A stretch of 64,000 bases of DNA. Source: Pseudanabaena sp. GTDB lineage: Bacteria > Cyanobacteriota > Cyanobacteriia > Pseudanabaenales > Pseudanabaenaceae. Shown in pieces: positions 26,464-34,805 of the stretch. The stretch lies in the NCBI GenBank assembly GCA_003249035.1, contig QBMK01000002.1, positions 189,588 to 253,587 on the forward strand, given 5' to 3'. Positions within the stretch are counted from its first letter, which is position 1. Every line of letters starts with the position of its first letter. Under the pieces are notes generated by a model. It was given only the letters and a program-made list of their open reading frames with translations, searched no databases and was not told the DNA's origin. The position numbers and the translations under genes were made by a program.

Positions 26464-27735
26464 TCACGACGCATCAAATACAATTTGATCGTATTGCCAG
26501 AGCCGCTTAAAGAATTTCAGAGATCGCTTCTCATTAACTCCTCCTGCGGCAATCTGGATAATCTCGTTGAGCGTGCGTTTACCATCGATCGCATTCAAGA
26601 GAAGTTCCTGTTCTGCATCAATGGGAAGGATCAGGTCAGGGTATGTATGCGCTCGGTTGATGGCAATCGCAACCGCACCAAGGGGCAGGCGTTCCCGAAT
26701 ACTCATAGTCCAAGGTAGACGCAGTGGAATATATTGCCGCCAGCGATAGCGAGAACGAGAAGAAGATTTAGCTTCGTCAAACTGGATGGGTTGACTTTCA
26801 TTTGGATAATCATCGCGATAAGCAATGAAGTTATGCTTCGTTATCGTGCCCCGAAATAGTTCAACGGCGGCATACTGCGATCGCATAGGAAGCTTACCAA
26901 TATGGGCAGTATGGGGACTTTTTGCGACCATGCCACATTGCGTTAGGTATGTAGCTTGCTCAAACCATCGCCCAAAGGACATCCCACAGCGATCGAGCCA
27001 TTCAAACAATTGCGGCACGCTATAGGCGCGATCTTGGGGATGCAACAGAGCATCAGCTAGAGCATCGGGATGTTTGAAATCCTTAGTTTGATGCAATACA
27101 TTCGAGATCGGGTGATCGCTAGGTAGGACATCGAGCATCGTGCTGAGATCTTGCAGATCGCGATCGGAAGTACCGACTTTTAATAAGCGGCAATACTCTT
27201 GGAGCATGTAGATCCCAGTACGTCCGTAGAGCGCATAGACCATCAAGTGCATTGCACCTGTGGGCTTGAGAACTTCACGTAGCGATCGCAAACCCAGATC
27301 GGGATCGCTTAGGTGATGCAGTACCCCTGTACAGATAATTTGATCGAATTGGCGATCGAGATCTTGGACATTGGCGATCGCTAATTGATGCAGTTCTAAG
27401 TTCTCTAATTTGTACTTGTGCTGGAGGTTGCGCGTATGGGACAGACTGGTTTCGCTAATGTCGATCGCTGTCACTTGAGCATCTGGTTCGCGCAAAGCGA
27501 TGGTGGCAGCTTGGGATGTGCCACAACCTGCCACCAAAATCTGCTGACCGCTCCGAGGTTTCTCTGTCGGAAACATCAAATGAAATAAGGCTCGCTTTCG
27601 TTCTGGATTTTGGTACAGTTCGAGATGGCGATCCAAGTTAGTTAGAGGTGCGGGATAGGGCATCCGCTCGTAAAAAGAGCGAACCTCCTTCGCATCATTC
27701 ACCTCAGAAATTTCTGGCTTCATTGTCGATTTCAC
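26464..27735 (-). CDS. Class I SAM-dependent methyltransferase with extra C-terminal domain
   Basis: 423 residues. The methyltransferase domain (about 55-200) has the SAM loop ILVAGCGTSQAA, an acidic strand end (VTAIDIS) and GVLHHLSDPDLGLRSLREVL. The remaining 220 residues are not a methyltransferase fold. The last 60 (DAEQELLLNAIDGKRTLNEI) resemble a small winged-helix or PqqD-like unit. The substrate is unknown. It lies between the FGE gene and the nucleotidase gene on the same strand, with about 160 and 57 bases of spacing. Similar long methyltransferases are common in cyanobacteria; the pathway is open. Confidence 0.8.
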   Translation of the reverse strand: MKSTMKPEISEVNDAKEVRSFYERMPYPAPLTNLDRHLELYQNPERKRALFHLMFPTEKPRSGQQILVAGCGTSQAATIALREPDAQVTAIDISETSLSHTRNLQHKYKLENLELHQLAIANVQDLDRQFDQIICTGVLHHLSDPDLGLRSLREVLKPTGAMHLMVYALYGRTGIYMLQEYCRLLKVGTSDRDLQDLSTMLDVLPSDHPISNVLHQTKDFKHPDALADALLHPQDRAYSVPQLFEWLDRCGMSFGRWFEQATYLTQCGMVAKSPHTAHIGKLPMRSQYAAVELFRGTITKHNFIAYRDDYPNESQPIQFDEAKSSSRSRYRWRQYIPLRLPWTMSIRERLPLGAVAIAINRAHTYPDLILPIDAEQELLLNAIDGKRTLNEIIQIAAGGVNEKRSLKFFKRLWQYDQIVFDAS

Positions 27736-27792
27736 TTAAAATTTTACCTTTGCCAAGAAGTCACCCTTGCGATCGAAAACATCAAAGCCCCA

Positions 27793-29652
27793 TTAGACCT
27801 TGATCGCACGAACTTCTCTAATGCGATCGTCCTTCTCTAGGATTGAGATGCCATCTTTGTTTTTGTTGGGCAAGCTGACCAGATAATCCATAATCGCTTG
27901 CCACTCTTTCACTTCCTTCTGGGCTGCACTGGTAACGGCACTGTCGGTTTCCATTGCGCCACCGCTACCATGGATAACGTAAGGTCCAGAAGATTCGCGT
28001 GGGTCAACCACCGCATCCGTCCGAGTCTCGATCGGTGTGCCGTCTGCCTTTTTTGGAACCAGTTGTATTGCGCCTTTGCTGAGTCTGGGAAGGGCTGCAA
28101 TAATGACTCCAACATAGAGACTACAGGTGAAACTGTATAGCCTGGAGGCACTTTCGGAAAGATCGATCGGAACATAGCCCCTGTCTAAGTCGCCCAATTC
28201 GATCGCAGTGATTTGAGCAAATTTGGGACGAGCTGGATCGTAGAATAAGCGCATCCCCGATACCCTTGGGAAATATTCACCGGGATGGTTAGGGTCATCA
28301 ATCAAGAAAAACTCCAGCATATTCTTGAGTTCTCGCCCCGTGAAGTAAGCCTGCACCATGGCACTACCTGCCGTGGGATCGACAATGCCGCTGCCCAACG
28401 GCGCAAGAGAGAACACATCATAGACAGTTTGAATTCCTGAATTGCCCTTGATTAAAGCAGCCCGAATCGTGCCATTCCCCGTGCAGGCAATATCGGCTCC
28501 CGTGGCTTTGCGAAACGCATCCGTGACCAAGTTTGCCAGTGGCGTACCTGACTCAATATCTTTGTAATTCATGAGCCAATCTTCGGAAATCACTGCCAAG
28601 GGCTGTGTCACGCTGTAGCCACGCGACGCAAATACAATCTGGCTGGATTCCTTCAGGAAACGATCGACTTCTTGCTGGATGGTGCGATCGCCCATCACCT
28701 TGTTATCTACGGGAATTAAACGATAGGACTCGACCTTGACTTTCCCACCTTCCAGACTAATCACCAACTCGCCGAGATTTTCTCCATATTTGCCCGTTTG
28801 CACCGCAGGTCTACCGTCTACTAGCAGCGGTTTGGTGAGGGCGGTGTGGGTATGTCCTCCAATCACGATGTCTATGCTTGGAACTGCCTTGAGTAAGTTG
28901 ACATCTTCGCCAACATAAGAATTCCCATCTTTAGCTTCGAGCGCACCGCCGTGACTCAGCACAATCACCACATCTACCTTTTCGCGATCGCGTAACAGAT
29001 CGGCAGTCTTTTGAGCCGTAGCGATCGGGTCATCGAAGGTGACACCCCCTGGATCGGTGGCATATTTAAAAGCGTCGTAGCCAATTATGCCGATAATGCC
29101 GAAGCGTAACCCACCGCGCTCAATTACCTGATAGGGAAGCAGAATGTTTTCCGATGCTAACTTTTTGAGCGTAGCTAATCGAGGTTCATCGGCACTGAGA
29201 TTAGTGTTAGAAACTATCACAGCGGGGACAAATCCAGCTTCCGCAGCTTTGGCGATCGCACTACCCAATCCATCGGGACCGAGATCGAACTCATGATTGC
29301 CAAAGGTGGTGGCATCGTAGCCCATGCGCGACATCAGTTGCAGTTCTGCCCCAAGTTCCCTCGTTGCCGCTGCCACAGCCGTACCCATGCTAAAGTCACC
29401 CGCATCCAGCACCAATACTGCTCCCAATTGACCGAGTTCTTTTTTCCTCTGGGCAATCAACGTTCCCAGTCGCGAATAGCCACCTCTGGTGGCATCATCA
29501 TTCAGACTCATTGGCTTGTAGTCAGTGAAGGGTGATAAGCCAATCAAGTTAGAGTGCATATCGTTAGTGTGCAGGATGGTGAATACCTGCTTACTTGGAG
29601 TTGCGGCGACGGCTTTCAAGGCATCGAGCGAAGCAATAGCGGCGGTAGTCAT
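27793..29652 (-). CDS. 5'-nucleotidase/metallophosphatase (UshA-like)
   Basis: The N-terminal metallophosphatase domain has the full two-metal set: HTNDMHSN, VLDAGDF, FGNHEFD, VLSHGG and IGGHTHT. The C-terminal 5'-nucleotidase domain follows (PLGSGIVDPT, YFTGRELKNML). It removes phosphate from nucleotides or related esters, usually in the periplasm, scavenging phosphate and nucleosides. The ATG at 29652 has AGGAG seven bases ahead but encodes a weak export signal. In frame upstream are TRRKFLRRAL codons, which would complete a Tat signal, yet no ATG, GTG or TTG precedes them before a stop. Either a rare codon (ATC at 29694) starts translation or export has been lost. Confidence 0.9.
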   Translation of the reverse strand: MTTAAIASLDALKAVAATPSKQVFTILHTNDMHSNLIGLSPFTDYKPMSLNDDATRGGYSRLGTLIAQRKKELGQLGAVLVLDAGDFSMGTAVAAATRELGAELQLMSRMGYDATTFGNHEFDLGPDGLGSAIAKAAEAGFVPAVIVSNTNLSADEPRLATLKKLASENILLPYQVIERGGLRFGIIGIIGYDAFKYATDPGGVTFDDPIATAQKTADLLRDREKVDVVIVLSHGGALEAKDGNSYVGEDVNLLKAVPSIDIVIGGHTHTALTKPLLVDGRPAVQTGKYGENLGELVISLEGGKVKVESYRLIPVDNKVMGDRTIQQEVDRFLKESSQIVFASRGYSVTQPLAVISEDWLMNYKDIESGTPLANLVTDAFRKATGADIACTGNGTIRAALIKGNSGIQTVYDVFSLAPLGSGIVDPTAGSAMVQAYFTGRELKNMLEFFLIDDPNHPGEYFPRVSGMRLFYDPARPKFAQITAIELGDLDRGYVPIDLSESASRLYSFTCSLYVGVIIAALPRLSKGAIQLVPKKADGTPIETRTDAVVDPRESSGPYVIHGSGGAMETDSAVTSAAQKEVKEWQAIMDYLVSLPNKNKDGISILEKDDRIREVRAIKV

Positions 29653-30084
29653 GAGTGCTCTCCTGAGAAATTTACGGCGGGTATAATTTGCGATCGTTTT
29701 AGAATTATAAAAAGTTAGTAAGTTTCAGCTTCATTTTACAAGACTTACATCTTAAGCCCTATAGAGTCAGCTATAGCTGTAGCCTGCCAGTCAAGTCTGG
29801 ACATAAAACCCAAGAGAGAGTTGCAGCGCTTTTCGCCGCAACTCTCTCTTGGGTTTTAGCTTTGTCCTAAACATTGATGGCTATAGGTATACATAACAGA
29901 CCTATTGAGAAATAGTGAATAAAGCCGCTGAAATTCTTACGATAGACTAGATTTTAAGATACTTGCTGAAATTCTTGAAACTCTTGCCTAAACCCTATTA
30001 CAAGACTTTTGGAGCTTGTTGAAAAGAATTCGAGCGCTATCATAATAGCCAACAGTTATAAGTTACTTGTAAGTCAATAAGACA
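29653..30084. other. Divergent intergenic region
   Basis: This 432-base gap separates the minus-strand nucleotidase and plus-strand receptor genes. The first 70 bases contain in-frame Tat-like codons (see the nucleotidase). A long hairpin sits at 29805-29857. The rest is AT-rich with no coding signal; both promoters must lie here. Confidence 0.6.
29805..29857. repeat. AAAACCC-ended hairpin, 20-bp stem
   Basis: Perfect 20-base arms start AAAACCCAAGAGAGAG and enclose a 13-base loop. It lies between divergent genes, so it cannot be a transcription terminator for either. Confidence 0.85.
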
Positions 30085-31308
30085 ATGAAACACAATAGAT
30101 CTTTTTTAGGATATATACATCGATATTCGAGCAATTTGATTATTTTGCTAACAATTATCATTACTACACTTACTCTCATCTTTAATATCAATATATTCAC
30201 TTTTTCACACAGCAACCTTTTTGGAGAACTACCTGCTAATGCCCAAATCAAACCGTCACCAGTAGTTACAGCCACACCTACCTCCAAACCTGCCTCGCCA
30301 GACATTAGTGGTAAAACTATTAAAATAGCAACCCGAATTGTTGCGCCTTTCGTGATTGAAGAAAATGGAGAGTTAGGCGGGTTTAGTATCGAATTATGGA
30401 AAAATATTGCCCAAGAATTAAATGTTATATCAGATTTCAAAAAGACTGAAAACATCTCAGACCTTCTGAATGCAGTCCAATCGAATCAGGCTGATATCGC
30501 TGTTGCAGCGATTTCAGTCACCGCGCAACGAGAACAAGATGTTGATTTTTCACAACCAATTTTTGAGTCGGGTCTACAAATTTTAGTGCGTAATCAAGGC
30601 TCTCAAAGTTCAATCGGGCGATTGCTGGGTTCAATTTTCTCACTGACGTTATTCCAATTATTAGGAATTATGGTGCTAATAATTCTAATTCCCGCTCATG
30701 TTGTCTGGTTTGTAGAGCGCAATCATAAGGGCGGATTCCTACAAAATAGCGCCTATTTCCCTGGTATTTTTAAAGCCTGTTGGTGGGCATCAGCTACCTT
30801 GGCAACTCAAGCAGAGGAAATGCCGAAAAGTCCTTGGGGAAGAATGATGGCAGTGATTTGGATGTTTATCAGTGTGGTATTTATTGCTTATTTTACGGCA
30901 ACGGTTACTACTTCACTCACTGTCGAACGGCTTCAGAACAATATTAGAGGAATTCAAGATCTTGCTGGTAAACAAGTAGCAACTATAGCAGGTAGTACTT
31001 CGGCAACCTATCTCAAACAACAAAAGATTGAGACCAAAGAATTTGCGCAGGTTGATGAACTTTACAGTGCTTTAAATAATTCTGATGTGGATGCGGTAGT
31101 CTTTGATGCACCGATTTTGCTCTATTATGCTGCTCATGAAGGTAAGGGGAAAGTGCAAGTGGTTGGTAGCATTTTTAGGAAAGAAAGCTATGCGATCGCT
31201 CTACCAAATGGCAGTCCGTATCGTAAACCAATTAACAATGCCTTATTATCACTTCAGGAAAAAGGAACTTATCAAAATATCTACGACAAGTGGTTTAGCG
31301 ATAAATAA
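30085..31308 (+). CDS. Ionotropic glutamate receptor-like channel
   Basis: Order: N-terminal membrane segment (17-36), ligand-binding lobe S1 (about 78-175), membrane helix M1 (190-210), re-entrant pore segment (228-252), helix M2 (254-278), lobe S2 (283-404). This is the GluR0 layout: a periplasmic amino-acid-binding domain split by a two-helix pore. Arg149 (TAQRE), GSTS at 303-306 and Asp341 are placed like the ligand residues of the family. The pore reads ATLATQAEEMPKSPWGR, without the TVGYG filter of GluR0 and closer in layout to eukaryotic receptors. Ligand and ion are unknown. uppP begins two bases after the stop. Confidence 0.85.
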   Translation: MKHNRSFLGYIHRYSSNLIILLTIIITTLTLIFNINIFTFSHSNLFGELPANAQIKPSPVVTATPTSKPASPDISGKTIKIATRIVAPFVIEENGELGGFSIELWKNIAQELNVISDFKKTENISDLLNAVQSNQADIAVAAISVTAQREQDVDFSQPIFESGLQILVRNQGSQSSIGRLLGSIFSLTLFQLLGIMVLIILIPAHVVWFVERNHKGGFLQNSAYFPGIFKACWWASATLATQAEEMPKSPWGRMMAVIWMFISVVFIAYFTATVTTSLTVERLQNNIRGIQDLAGKQVATIAGSTSATYLKQQKIETKEFAQVDELYSALNNSDVDAVVFDAPILLYYAAHEGKGKVQVVGSIFRKESYAIALPNGSPYRKPINNALLSLQEKGTYQNIYDKWFSDK

Positions 31309-31310
31309 TT

Positions 31311-32192
31311 ATGTTTTTAACTGCAATAGCTTCGTCTGAGGCGATCGACCTTGGGTTTGTGGAGTTAGGTTGGCTGAAGGTGATTTTTTTGGGAATTGTA
31401 CAGGGAATCACCGAGCTATTACCAATTAGTAGCACTGCTCACCTCCGTATTGTTCCCAGTCTGTTGGGATGGAAAGACCCTGGCACAGCTTTTTCCGCCG
31501 CTATGCAGCTTGCTAGTTTAGGCGCAGTTTTAGCGTACTTTTGGCATGACATCAAAAGCTTAGTCGGTAGTTCTATAAAGGCGATCTCCCATCAAGACTA
31601 TCAATCTAAATCTCTGCGCTTAACTTTAGGATTATTAATTGGGACAGTACCGCTCGCGATCGGAGGGCTCTTGCTAAAAAAGACCCTAGATGCTCCTAAC
31701 TCTCCTCTGCGAAGCCTTGCAGTAATTGGAACAGCCTCTATTTTTATGTCCTTACTCTTAGCGATCGCTGAATTACGTGGCAACAGAAAACGGGATTTTA
31801 AAAAACTAACACTTTTAGATGGACTACTAGTAGGAATAGCCCAAGCATTTGCCTTAATCCCTGGAGTATCTCGTTCTGGTTCTACTCTAACCGCAGGGCT
31901 ATTCCTCAATATGGAGCGCGAAACTGCGGCTCGATTCTCATTTCTGTTGGGACTACCAGCAATTATGCTCACAGGGGCTGTGGAGTTATACACTTTAAGC
32001 AAGTCAGGATTAGATTTTAATGGTTGGTTGGTTCTTGGAGCAGGTTTGACATCAGCTTGTATTTCAGCATTTCTGGCTATTTTTGGACTACTACGCTATT
32101 TAGAAAAGCAGAGTACTTGGATCTTTGTTTGGTATCGCTTAGTTATGGGAATATTCTTATTAATTGGCTCAGCATTGGGTTTTCTGCGCTAA
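31311..32192 (+). CDS. uppP: Undecaprenyl-diphosphatase
   Basis: Removes a phosphate from undecaprenyl diphosphate to recycle the lipid carrier for peptidoglycan and other envelope polymers. 293 residues with about eight membrane helices. Both conserved family segments are present: GIVQGITELLPISSTAHLR near the N-terminus and ALIPGVSRSGSTLTAGLF in the second half, which together form the active site. It starts two bases after the receptor-like channel gene and ends before a strong terminator, so it is the second gene of a two-gene message. The reason for pairing with a ligand-gated channel is not evident. Confidence 0.95.
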   Translation: MFLTAIASSEAIDLGFVELGWLKVIFLGIVQGITELLPISSTAHLRIVPSLLGWKDPGTAFSAAMQLASLGAVLAYFWHDIKSLVGSSIKAISHQDYQSKSLRLTLGLLIGTVPLAIGGLLLKKTLDAPNSPLRSLAVIGTASIFMSLLLAIAELRGNRKRDFKKLTLLDGLLVGIAQAFALIPGVSRSGSTLTAGLFLNMERETAARFSFLLGLPAIMLTGAVELYTLSKSGLDFNGWLVLGAGLTSACISAFLAIFGLLRYLEKQSTWIFVWYRLVMGIFLLIGSALGFLR

Positions 32193-32196
32193 TCAT

Positions 32197-32227
32197 CAAA
32201 AAGGTGGCGCAATGCGCCACCTTTTTG
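32197..32227. terminator. Terminator between uppP and DUF1501 gene
   Basis: The hairpin CAAAAAGGTGGCG pairs with its inverse, with A and T runs at its flanks. It can terminate both converging transcripts. Confidence 0.85.
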
Positions 32228-32236
32228 GTTTTACCT

Positions 32237-33382
32237 TTATACGATCCCGATTTTTGGAAAATCTTGATCCAGAATCATTGCTGCGTTAAATCCTTCCCAA
32301 TGATTGAGAATCTCCGCATAAATGCTACGGAAATCTACTTGCATTGGTAAATTACCCTGAACCAGACTATCTAATGCAGGACTACCACCATACAAACCAC
32401 CGCGTACATTTCCTAACAAAATTATTGGTGCAGCCGTGCCGTGATCGGTTCCACCATTACCATTTTCCACAGGACGACGACCAAACTCACTTTGTACCAT
32501 GACTAAAACATTTTTCTGCATATTATGTGATTGAATATCCCGATCAAGAGCAGCTAGGCTAGAGCCAAGGTCGTTCAATAATTGTTGATGACGACGCACC
32601 TGACCAGTATGGGTATCCCAACCGCCAATCGTGAGATAGACTACTTTGGGTTGCGATTCGAGAACACGAGCAAGCAAGGCGAACTGTTTACCGATCGCTG
32701 TTTTGGGATAGCTATGATCGTCAACCCGCTTATCAATATCTTTGGTCAGTTGCTTGACTGCAGCTTCGCTCTCTAGCACCGAGCGACGGACTTGCTCAGC
32801 CAATTCTGAACCTTGAGGAGTGTTATATACTACGCGCATGGCTTCACCAAGTTTGCCCCGCTGCTGCACTGCTAGACGGGGTGATAGTTGCAGGTAGCGA
32901 TCGCCATCACCTGTGAGTGCTAGAGGATATTCTTCACCGAGAAAGATGGCATCTGCGTTTTTTGATTGGACATTGGTGAGATATCTTGCTAACCAGCCCG
33001 TATCCGATGCCCCTTGAGGATGAGCGCTTTGCCAAATTTCTTTAGAACGGAAGTGGGATAGATTGGGATTAGGATAGCTCACATTCTGAACGATCGCCAT
33101 TTGCCCTTTATCGAAAATAGGTTTTAATTCTTTGAGAGCAGGATGGAAAGCCGCCTGATTGGAAATAGGAATACCATCTTTAATCGCAATAGTGGGACGC
33201 AATTTGCGGTAATTAGGGTCATTGTAAGGAATGATCGTATTTAAGCCATCATTGCCCCCTGCAAGCTCAATAACTACAAGGGTTTTGCGATCGCTACTTT
33301 GAGCGGCACTAGTACAACTAGGAGCAAGGATCGCCATCGCTGCCGTGCTAGACATCAAGGCGAGAAAATCTCTTCTATTCAT
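32237..33382 (-). CDS. DUF1501 protein with Tat signal
   Basis: 381 residues. The N-terminus MNRRDFLALMSSTAAMAILA is a twin-arginine signal, so the folded protein should be exported. The body matches the DUF1501 family, whose fold belongs to the alkaline phosphatase/sulfatase superfamily: VVIELAGGNDGLNTIIPYND, TIGGWDTHTGQ and NGGTDHGTAAP. No biochemical activity is established for the family. It lies downstream of the DUF1800 gene on the same strand (71-base gap), the usual pairing. Joint export and shared function of the pair are inferred from recurrent co-occurrence. Confidence 0.92.
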   Translation of the reverse strand: MNRRDFLALMSSTAAMAILAPSCTSAAQSSDRKTLVVIELAGGNDGLNTIIPYNDPNYRKLRPTIAIKDGIPISNQAAFHPALKELKPIFDKGQMAIVQNVSYPNPNLSHFRSKEIWQSAHPQGASDTGWLARYLTNVQSKNADAIFLGEEYPLALTGDGDRYLQLSPRLAVQQRGKLGEAMRVVYNTPQGSELAEQVRRSVLESEAAVKQLTKDIDKRVDDHSYPKTAIGKQFALLARVLESQPKVVYLTIGGWDTHTGQVRRHQQLLNDLGSSLAALDRDIQSHNMQKNVLVMVQSEFGRRPVENGNGGTDHGTAAPIILLGNVRGGLYGGSPALDSLVQGNLPMQVDFRSIYAEILNHWEGFNAAMILDQDFPKIGIV

Positions 33383-33453
33383 AATCTTCCATTAGTAAAT
33401 TGAGAGTTAGTGATAAGAATCTTCAGGGGAACAAGCATTAATCTTGTCTATGT

Positions 33454-34689
33454 TTAAACCAGTTGATAGATTGGTGAAGATAGAATCAAAGCGGCAATTT
33501 CGCGTTTAGATAAACCTGTAAACTGTTTTTCTAAACGATCGCTATTTCCATCTAATAAAACTGTGACTAGATCTTTGGCACTATAGCGATCGGGATTGAA
33601 CTTAAATCCTCCATCGTCACCATACTCTTTAGTAAACTGCTGAGCGACATTGATCCTCGTTAGTAAAGAAGGCGCAGTCAACCAACCCTGATCACCTTGC
33701 CAACCTTTAACAGATGGAGCATTGTACGGCACTTGTCCCATGGCGCGTAAATCACCTAGCACGCGATCGCTATCTGCTTCAATTTGCAATTGGCGCAAAC
33801 TGCTCAAAATAAAATAGAGTGGTGTTTTCAGACGACTGAGATATGCCTTGTCACTATAAAATTCAGGACTATTAAAAACTGCGGCAACCACGGCTCTGAT
33901 GCTGCGATTGTTCTGTTTATACACCTGTGCAAGGCGATCGACGAGCGCAGGTTCAGGATCGCGGTAGGCGAAAGTACTCCATAGATCAACGGCTAATTTT
34001 CTGGCAGTACTGGGATGATTGGCTAAAATTTCCACCACATCTTGGGTGCTAAGTTTGCCTGAATGTCCCAAATAATTCTTGATTCCGTCATCATGGCGAC
34101 GCTTTACGAATGTGACATCAGCAATGCCCATCTCAGGACGTAATTTCACTTGCCATCCCGTCAGCGCTCTAGCCCCCTCTTGAATATCCTTTTCGTTATA
34201 TTGCCCTTGCCCAAGGGTAAAGAGTTCCATCACCTCTCGGCTATAGTTTTCGTTAATTTTCCCAGCCCGATTTTGGGCATTGTCTAAATAGTTGAGCATA
34301 GCGGGGCTGGTAGTCACCTGCATTAGCAATTCCTGAAAGTCTCCCATCGCATAGGTTCGCAATCTTATTTCGTAATCTAGCAACAATTGGGCTCTACCAA
34401 GTTTGCGAAGGGATACGACAAAGCGATCGCGCCAAAAATTGACCATACGTTCATGTAATGGATTATTAGCACTCAACATTTGCTTCAACAACCAGTGCCA
34501 CATTTCCCTCGATTGTTCTTGTTTACCTTTTTTGACTATGGGCAGAGGTGCGGGGACATTTATTGCTGGTGATTCGTTGAGCCAAGTTGACAACAATTTT
34601 TCAGGGGAATTATCGCTATGCAGTTCGTCGAGGGTTGCCCCAAAACCTGCCCGTCTGAAAAAATGAGCTTTCTGTACGATGCGATCCAT
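33454..34689 (-). CDS. DUF1800 family protein
   Basis: 411 residues, helical, no clear signal peptide. Family patterns include HFFRRAGFGATLDEL at the start, NPLHERMVNFWRDRF, NENYSREVMELFTLGQGQYN and DVVEILANHPSTARKLA. The biochemical role is unknown. It is the upstream partner of the DUF1501 gene, a pairing common in bacteria. Since the partner carries a Tat signal and this protein does not, it may ride along or stay in the cytosol; the sequence does not say which. Confidence 0.9.
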   Translation of the reverse strand: MDRIVQKAHFFRRAGFGATLDELHSDNSPEKLLSTWLNESPAINVPAPLPIVKKGKQEQSREMWHWLLKQMLSANNPLHERMVNFWRDRFVVSLRKLGRAQLLLDYEIRLRTYAMGDFQELLMQVTTSPAMLNYLDNAQNRAGKINENYSREVMELFTLGQGQYNEKDIQEGARALTGWQVKLRPEMGIADVTFVKRRHDDGIKNYLGHSGKLSTQDVVEILANHPSTARKLAVDLWSTFAYRDPEPALVDRLAQVYKQNNRSIRAVVAAVFNSPEFYSDKAYLSRLKTPLYFILSSLRQLQIEADSDRVLGDLRAMGQVPYNAPSVKGWQGDQGWLTAPSLLTRINVAQQFTKEYGDDGGFKFNPDRYSAKDLVTVLLDGNSDRLEKQFTGLSKREIAALILSSPIYQLV

Positions 34690-34805
34690 AGAATTAGTTC
34701 CATAAAGTCAAGTTGCGCGAGGACAACCTTGATGACTTTTGTTTAGACTAGCGATCGCTATTTTAGGTTCTATTTTGCAAAATTTTGGTAGAGATTAAGA
34801 TTGCA

